A stretch of DNA of 64,000 nt from Culex pipiens pallens (taxonomy: Eukaryota; Arthropoda; Insecta; Diptera; Culicidae): assembly GCF_016801865.2 (NCBI RefSeq), contig NC_068938.1, positions 190,919,409 to 190,983,408 on the forward strand. Direction: 5' to 3'. The notes under the pieces were generated by a model. It was not told the origin of the DNA. It was given only the letters and a program-made list of their open reading frames with translations, and searched no databases. Below are positions 56,646-64,000 of this stretch, piece by piece. Position numbers and translations under genes: made by a program. How positions within the stretch are numbered: position 1 is the stretch's first letter; each line of letters begins with the position of its first letter.

Positions 56646-57512
56646 CAGTGGTTCGCAAACAGGTAAAAGTTTCGACGTAATCAAGCTGAGATAGTAGATT
56701 TCGAGCTTGTAAAACTTAAATTTAAAGTTCTAATCTGTTAGTAAAAAAAACGAACTAAAAAAAATCTAAAGCCAAACTAATTTTTTAGAAAAAATCTTAT
56801 AATCAAGGAAATATTTTTATATTTTATATTTTAAGCAATTTAATTTGAAACTTTCTGAAGTTCTTGTAAAAAAATATAACACGATTTAAAAAAATGAAAA
56901 AAAAAACATTTTTTCAGTTAAAATTAAACTTTTAGTGGCATTAACTTGTTAACAGTGCACTTTATCAAAAACTCGGTAAAGAACTTTTCAATTACAAATT
57001 TGATTTTTTATGAAAAACTGGAGTAACAAAAAATTTAACAAAATTTTCTATTTTTGCCAAGCAACACATTTTTTTAAATCATATTGAACATATGAAAAAA
57101 TAAAAAAATATATATAAAAAAGGATTTTAGTGATTGATTTTTTGTGAAAAAATAAAAATCGGCCTTTTGACTGGGAACCTATTTTTTAAAGTCCTCATCA
57201 CTAGATAGAACTTTGCCGAAGACACCAAGTCGATCAGAAAGTTCCTTCAAAAGAAACCTGTCAAAATTTTATAGTTTGGATGAATTTATTACACAAAATG
57301 ACTTCTTTGAACATAGGGAAGAACCTCACCTCAGTTTGAACCAAATAAAAAAAAAATATAAATAAAATCGATTTCCGATTGTGATGAAAACGTGCTGATG
57401 TGGTAATTTTTCACCAGTATTTCAGCATAAAATAATCATAATTAGGGTTAGTGAATATACACGATTTCACGGACAGCGTAAAATTCGTGACATTTAAAGA
57501 TTACCGTGAAAC

Positions 57513-57611
57513 TTATCATTTTTCGGAAATCAATTCTTTAAAATAACAACATTTTAAATAGGTCATCTATAAATTCTTTATTTCAAAGAATTGATTTCCG
57601 AAAAATGATAA
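57513..57611. repeat. 27-bp perfect inverted repeat with 45-nt loop
   Basis: TTATCATTTTTCGGAAATCA and following bases (57513-57539) pair perfectly with 57585-57611. AT-rich surroundings; no other feature. Confidence 0.8.
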
Positions 57612-59747
57612 ATTGAACCATTTGAAGAATTGTTAGCCAAACCTATACTAAAATAAAAAAAATATTACTGAGAAGTGGATGCTGCGATTCTGAAATGATG
57701 TTAACAAAAATCAGTCAAAGTAAAAAACATATTCTAAACAAATATATTTGAAAATGTTTTTGAAAGAAAGCACATTTGTTTATAAATTGAATTGACTTAG
57801 TTTTAGTTAATTGATTTCTAAATTTATTCATGTAGAAGTAAGATTCAGTAGTCTTTCCTTGAGTTGATATATCATTAGAGGAGCAAGAATATAGAACGAC
57901 AAATTTAATTCCATTAGAGTAGATAAAATATTGAAAAAAATGATTGCTATTTCGATTATCAAGTTAATCAGTTTTTCTCAGGAAACTAAATAAATTTATA
58001 AAAATTTACATAGATTGTAACAACAGTTAAACTACCATTTATTTGAAAGGTATATTTTTAAAAGAAATTAAAGGATTTAAGCTTGGTTTGTTCAAGATTT
58101 TGTTTTGATCTTTTATGCAACCTTTTAAGAACATTTTAGTTTATTCTGAGGCCTGTCTAATTATCACGATATTTGACTATTTGTGTGAATGGTTTCCGAG
58201 GAAGTTGAAAAAAATAAATTCTGTACTTGTAACATGAGATTTTCGAATTTTTACGCATTATTTTAACATTTTTCACACTTTTGAAATTAAGGTCCCCATG
58301 AAATTCACAATTTTCAAGCGTAAAAAATCACTAAGCCAAATCATAATCTTTGGAACAGACCATAATCGTTATTTCGTAACAATTTTCATTAGCACTCAAA
58401 AAATATGCTGACAACTTTCCTCAAAAAACCATAAATAGTTTTTTTTTCAATGTGTAGTCCCAACATTCAAAATGTGTTTGAAGCTTTAAAAGTCCTCATT
58501 TCATTTGGAATTCTAAAAATAGCGTTAAAGGTGCACAGCAACCCTTTCATAGTTTTCGTCTTCTAATTCCAAAATTGTCAAACTTACAAACCCAATCCTG
58601 CAACAATTAGATTGTAAAAATTGTTAAATTAAGTTGTTAACTATTTAGTAGACTGCAATCTAGCGGATGAATTTAAAATTATATCGATAGTTCCCGCAGT
58701 TTTGAAGTTACCTACTAATATGTCCGTAACAAAAATCATGGTGCAAAAGCTCTTGTTGATGTGCTCCGTTAATAGTGCACAGCAACCGTGGAAGTTGTTG
58801 TTATCTTATCCCAAAAAAATGTCGACCTTATGGACCCAATTCAGTAATAATCTGACTATAAAAATAAACAAACATTACTGTCAATAATGTTGTATACGAG
58901 CAACTACAGCTCAAATCAGACATTTTTCTGGTACTTTTGTATCCGACCCTCTCCGACTTCAATGAAACTTTGTAGACATGCTATCCTAGGCCTATATGAG
59001 CCATTTTTGTGTATATGGAGCCGATAGTAATCGAAAATAACATTTGAGAAGGGCGTAAGTTATTTAAATATGTTTGTATTTTGCAATTTAAAAATAACTG
59101 TGGTCACAGAAAAACTTGTTGGAAATTGGACGGGCTTTCTGAAAAAAAAAATACACTGAATGAAAAATACACGCCACTTCTATGAGATTTTTCAATTTTA
59201 AAATTAAAAAGTTGAATTTGAAGGTGATACTACGTTTTTTGTTTCGTTCAAAGTTTTTAAGGAAATAGCCTAAAATGTAACAAAAAGACTCACGAAAAAT
59301 GCAGGATGGTATGTCTCTCCTAAAAATACAAAATCCTTTACAAAAACTGTTTTGAGTGGTCAAAACGTCAAAATTTTCAAAAACCGATAGTGGAAATCGA
59401 TTTGCCAGACAATTTCACATAAAAGTCTCCATATTGACCATTGTCCTATGTCCAATCCTTGGAAAGACACAGCGTTTAAAAAAAATTAAAATGTTGAAAA
59501 AATAGGTTTTTTTTGTGGTTTTTGGCAATTTCTTTATGACAGACTTGATTTTTCCGTCTCGAAAATATTTTTACCGGAAAGCTCGTCCAATTTCCCATCA
59601 GTTTGCCTCTGACAACTTTTCAATTGGATGTATGGGCAAACAGATATAAGCTTAAATATATTGCTCAGAACTGAAAATAGAATATTTTTTTCAGTGTGGT
59701 AGACACTTGAACAGTAAATAAACTAACGCAAATATTAAAATGAGTTA
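57612..59747. other. AT-rich transposon debris, no gene
   Basis: AT-rich sequence with fragments of a dispersed phrase nearby (tttgccgaagacaccaagtc at 57214). No exon or RNA gene is supported. Confidence 0.35.
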
Positions 59748-60434
59748 TGAGGAGCGGCCGTGGCTGACTGGTTACGGTGTTCGCTTTGTAAGCAAATGGT
59801 TCTGGGTTCGATGCCCATCTGCTCCCAACGAGAAAGTTAAGAACTCATAAATTTGAAATGATGAATATGAACGAAAAATCAAAGTCGCTCGGGGTGGGGT
59901 TCGATCCCCCGTCCTTTGGGTTGGTAAGCAAAATGCTAACCACTAAGCCATGACGACTTGGTGAGCGTGGACTGGAATTAGGAATACTGTTACAGAGAGC
60001 GAGTTGTGGCGCTATAACCACGGCAAATAGTGTCCAGGGCATTCGTGGAAATACAATTTCCCATCCCAGAGAGTCCCGGAGTACCAAACCTTCTTAGCAT
60101 GGTGCTCCCAACGAATACAACCAAAATCTCGGAGCGTATGGTGGTGTGTCCCCACGCTTCTTCCTCCCCTGTCGATTCAGAATTGTGTTGTTGTTCGAAC
60201 ACTCAGTGCTCAAACTCAACCCAATTACGAGTCATCTCTGCGATACGGCTTTACGCAGTAGGCCTGGCCGCTTTAACGCTTGTGATGTTTCAATGCATTT
60301 CAATGCAATGGCGCACTACAAATGTTAATAAATGAAAAGAAGAGTGCTAGGCGTCATCTAACCTAAGGCACTCTCCAGGATCCCTTCGAAAGATTGGCTG
60401 CGCTAGGGTCTGATTAGATTAGATTAGATTAGAT
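59748..60434 (+). mobile_element. Second copy of the two-tRNA retroposon, 24-bp target duplication
   Basis: A perfect direct repeat of about 22-24 bp (59724-59747 and 60435-60458, containing cgcaaatattaaaatgag) flanks it. From the 5' end it has a tRNA-Thr-like module (59752-59827), an opposed tRNA-like module (59878-59958), a body and a (GATTA)n tail. It closely matches 26831-27515. A 101-codon frame (60030-60335 +) is also open in the other copy in the same position. Confidence 0.9.
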
Positions 60435-60458
60435 TAACGCAAATATTAAAATGAGTTA

Positions 60459-61105
60459 AGTACTTTAGGGGATGAACCCAAAAAAATTTTTGAGGGTACT
60501 TGTAGTTTTCAAAACTCAAAAATATAAGCAAAAGAAATATCGATGCAAAAGGCCTGATTATTGAACACGGTTAATCAATTTATAGTTACTTAATAAAATA
60601 CAATGTCAAGCATTTTCTATGAAAATTTTATTTTTTTGCAATAATCATTTATTTTGATTATTGATGTCCCCTATTTGTAGGTAGTTTTGAAGGGGAAACT
60701 AGAAATGCATTTTCCTTATCAAACCCATAAGAAAAATTAATAATAATAACTCAAAGGGAAAAAGATACAACTTTTTTTTTATTTAGCTGGTTGAATGTGT
60801 TGTAAATCATGTAGATTTATAGTTACGTATAAATTTCCTATCTTGACAAATTGGTCAGTTTGAGGGTTACTTTAAAATAATTTTTAGGCCACAGATTGGA
60901 AAAAAGATATGAAACTTAAGGAAACAAATATTTTTAGGGAGCATTCTTTTATTACGTAACGCAAAATTTTGGAAAATAATTGAGTATTAGACATTACACA
61001 TTATTTTCTGTGTATCAAATCAGCAAAAAAAAAATGGTGATATATTGAAGGCTACGCAAAATGGCGTACTTAACAAGATAACACGATCATATCTTACTGG
61101 CAACA
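60459..61105. other. AT-rich DNA, nothing recognised
   Basis: AT-rich stretch up to the right terminus of the possible hAT-like element. No feature is supported. Confidence 0.3.
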
Positions 61106-61120
61106 GTTTGGAAACCACTG

Positions 61121-63206
61121 CCCCAAGAGAGTGTACTGATTGCATGTTCAAACCCAAAGTACACGAAGCTCTCTATACCCGACACTTCAATTAGTGCCTT
61201 GAACCAAGAACCACAGGTTGAGTGCGTGTGCAACAGGTTCTCAAAAAGTGTCGCCCAAGTCCCTAGTTCAAGTCGCTCTTTCTCTTTACACCGAGGTTGG
61301 ATTAGCGTCTGGATTTAATTATTGCCATAAATTATCCAACTTTATGGGCACCGTACACCGCACCGGACAATTATTAGATGTACCCATTTGTGTGGCGAAT
61401 AATTGCGAGTCGGGTTGCGGGCAAACTGGATTATGTTGCACTGCACTGGATGGAAATCGACTGCAAATTGGAAAGTTTACGACCGGGCGGGATGTTTTAA
61501 GCTGATGGGATGATCCGTTGCGGCGGCGGTTTGGCGTTACGCGCGATGGGAGGTATTCGAAGGAGCTCCGGTATCACTTGTGATGAACTAAAACAGGGGG
61601 ATCAGGTTTGAAATGAGTTGTAAGCGTCGTTTTATGCCTTAACTTATGACGGGTTTAGCAAATATGAGCAGATCATGTTTTGAAGAATATTGGATAAATG
61701 TGACATTGTATTTATCAAGTTGTTCATTTGTGGGTTAATTTGTCAGTCATGGTTCATATCTTTAAAAATAATTAAAATTAATAACCCCAAAAATTCAATT
61801 AACTCCACACCGCTGATTTTCCTTTGAAACCGGTTCTTCAAACTCCCCGAAATAAAATAATGATTTATTCTCGATAATGAGCTCGGCTGCATTTATTTAA
61901 ATTCATTTCCACAAACCGTAGATAAATGAAGCCCGGAAAACAAAAACCTTCGCCGCCGATCATGGCAGGGAAGAGCGGACAAACACAAACACACACCGGG
62001 AGCAAACAATCAATTAGTGTTTCAACCTGCTGCTGCACTGTTATATTTCCATGAATGGGTTTGGGGCGGATTCTCAATGGCGGCCACCAAAATACTGCAG
62101 ATAAAATTCGAACACGGCCCAAACAGCAGCGCGGTGAATGATAATAATTATATTTTAACGATTTTTTATCCTCAGGGGAAAACCATTTGTGCCAATAGAA
62201 AATAAATTTAAATTATTACTTTTTTTTTTTCTTTTGGGAAGATGCAACAGAAGTGTAATGCCTTGGATCATACCAAATATTTTTCAATTTTTGATCAATT
62301 ACAAACAATATATTTTTTTTTAATTTAAAAAGATTCCAATATGAAGAATTCAAACAGGAATAAGTTTCATTAATAACCTTCCTGACCCAATGACAGAGGA
62401 GGTTTTTTATCCAATATCTATTCAACAATCCAGTAATCTTGTACTACGCACTTGCAATGAAAACGATCAGTGCAAATTTCATCCCACCAACCTCTTCGAT
62501 AACGTGGTTACGGTTATGCACTCACGTCATGTTTCGCCGGGAGATAAATCTTGAGGAGTCTGTGACCGTTCGTGCCGAAAACAGTCGGAGACGACGTCCG
62601 TGCGCCTTTGGTATTCAAATTTTCCCTGCCCAATTGTCGATTGCCATCACCGGGCCTGAAGAGAGCCCCGAGCAAATTTATTGACCACAAAGAGTAAGCC
62701 CGTCACGTGAGGAAACGAAATTGGCAAAATTCAACGACCGTGCGGAGGTGGAGAGAACTGCATTCAAAAAAAAAAAGTTGAGGCAAAAAATCGAAACACG
62801 AAAATAAACTTATTTCGACCAATCGTATGGAAAGCAGGCTTCCAAAAAATCCGGAAAGAATGCACGCGCAGAATAAAACATGCATCTCTGCATCCCTTGT
62901 GCGGTGGCCACAATCCGTGCCGAGGGCATCAAGATAATCAGAGTCACGTAAGTCAGGCGGACACAAATTTCGAGCGAAAACCACCTTCGGGGCCGGGAAT
63001 CTTTGAAACGAAAGATGCTCGGTAACTTCATTGGAAGATTGTTTTAGTTTCATTGAGTTTTATTGAATTGATTTTTTGGGAACAAATTGTGTCAAAATTT
63101 TATGTGATTTATGTGTGATATTTTGAAATAGTTTTGAGTTCAACAAAAATAACAAATGATAAAACAATGAATCTGTTTAGCTGAAGAAGAGAAGCAAAAT
63201 ATATGA
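61121..63206. other. Unique island, possible regulatory DNA
   Basis: Non-repetitive with balanced composition, broken by short AT-rich parts. Several homeodomain-like words (taattattgccataaatta near 61315; aattattag near 61371) occur in GC-richer context, which would fit an enhancer. Short frames (95 codons at 61218-61505; 116 at 62703-63053 minus) have no recognisable domain. A host-gene exon cannot be excluded. Confidence 0.35.
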
Positions 63207-63761
63207 GGCGTCATCCATAAAGTACGTCACGCTTCAAGGGGGAGGGGGGGATGTCGCAAGCGTGACAAAGTGTGACAAGGGGGTCCGTGAGACCGTGACG
63301 TCACGCTAGACTATTTCCTGAATACTGAAAATTCAGTCAAAGAATATATCTAAAAATAGTTTTTGTGATAAAATTTACTTATAAATCAAACACGACACAA
63401 GGCTTTAAGACACAGAGTTTTCGATGATAGATTTGATATGCTTAAATCATTAAATTAATAAAAACTATTGATGGTGATTTCTATCACTACAACATTCAAC
63501 AAAATAAAAATAAAAATCTAAACACAACCTGTAAAAAACTAAAAACTTTCTCGATTGAACTCCGAATTTATAAACAATCCTATTTATAAATCATGTAATA
63601 ATTATTCAAAAAAATTAATATGGAGGGGGGGGGGGAGGAGTCAACAGAATGTGACGTACTTTTTGAAGGGGGGTTGGAGCCAGCGTGACAAAGTGTGACA
63701 TAGGGGGGAGAGTGGGTTGATTTTGGCCGATTTTAGCGTGACATACTTTATGGATGACGCC
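63207..63761. mobile_element. MITE with GGCGTCATCCATAAAGTA ends
   Basis: Inverted termini of about 27 bp: ggcgtcatccataaagtacg at 63207 and agcgtgacatactttatgga...gacgcc ending 63761. G-runs and repeated agcgtgacaaagtgtgaca motifs lie inside both ends. About 555 bp, no protein. Its design resembles the 343-504 element. No clear target duplication. Confidence 0.8.
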
Positions 63762-64000
63762 CTGATACGTAATGCAGCATTGTGTAGTGCAGTTCTAAAT
63801 AAAAAGTGATGAAAAGTGATTTTAAAAAAATTGGATCAAAGATTTGATTGGTGCAATCCATTGTTTGATTGAGAAAAGTTTCCACTGGGTGTAGCGCAAA
63901 TGGGCATATTTTTATTCAAAATTTGATCTCGTCAAAGTTTTTCCAATTTTGGTGAGGGTTTTCAAATACGTTCAAGCTTGATAAAAATAGTGAAGTTCGA
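63762..64000. other. AT-rich window end, nothing recognised
   Basis: Short AT-rich stretch running off the window; no feature is supported. Confidence 0.3.

Larger units (their letters stand above)
56646..61120. mobile_element. Possible hAT-like element of 4.5 kb splitting a unique island
   Basis: CAGTGGTTCGCAAAC at 56646 and the inverse of 61106-61120 (CAGTGGTTTCCAAAC) agree at 13 of 15 bases and have the classic look of hAT termini. Composition changes to AT-rich exactly between them. I could not find a matching 8-bp flank duplication nor any transposase frame, and the interior contains other elements, so this is a decayed or coincidental case. Confidence 0.4.

Noticed and set aside
61218..61505. 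95-codon frame with several cysteines as a secreted peptide
   Set aside because: No signal-peptide-like hydrophobic core at the start, no cysteine spacing I recognise, and it overlaps regulatory-like AT words.
1..64000. Endogenous viral insertion
   Set aside because: No frame shows viral polymerase, capsid or glycoprotein-like motifs. The only Gag-like protein has the CCHC layout of a LINE ORF1.

Overview
The window looks like non-coding, transposon-dense DNA from a dipteran, most likely a culicine (Culex-type) mosquito. It is AT-rich with long A/T runs. It holds at least four kinds of tRNA-derived SINE-like modules, many small inverted-repeat (MITE) elements, several long foldback elements, and a Jockey-type non-LTR retrotransposon ORF1. 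The species is inferred from repeat style; no host gene can be recognised. The only convincing protein-coding region is a retroposon-borne Gag-like ORF1 at 37696-39087 (+), with an N-terminal WW-like motif and three CCHC zinc knuckles.

Layout. 1-11.7 kb: unique islands alternating with MITEs (343-504, 3147-3261, 3318-3722, 7264-7491, 7651-7889) and a foldback element (4233-5130). 11.8-14.0 kb: two abutting heptanucleotide arrays, (ACTAAAA)n then (GCAAAAA)n. 14-22 kb: unique islands, a complete tRNA-Thr-like SINE (15542-15860), a cluster of a dispersed MITE family called D here (16675-18385), and an inverted-repeat element holding a 62-nt consensus intron. 22.4-25.9 kb: two large foldback palindromes. 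26616-51800: a 25-kb nested block, described next. 51.8-64 kb: the other half of the split D copy, a 474-bp hAT-like MITE, a MITE at 53063-53716, a SINE with a perfect 13-bp target duplication, a 57-bp near-perfect hairpin, unique islands, a second copy of a two-tRNA retroposon, and a final MITE (63207-63761).

The 25-kb block is the most remarkable part. It begins and ends with matching inverted ends (TAGGGGAARGTGGGRCAAG) and splits one D copy whose halves lie at 26495-26615 and 51801 onward. Inside are: a 686-bp retroposon with tRNA-like modules facing opposite ways; a large palindrome (29215-33915) whose arms are a TATA-bearing leader plus tandem 141-bp units (family A); a diverged 141-bp family (B) with its own leader in three places; an array of about 540-bp units (C) that alternate between variants; an ORF1-only retroposon inserted in one C unit; a 2.5-kb DNA transposon in another; and a tandem segmental duplication of about 2.8/3.3 kb whose two copies differ by one C unit.

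The long open frames of 270-540 codons over the 141-bp arrays arise because 141 is a multiple of 3. I do not treat them as established genes, although the open frames persist in both diverged families.
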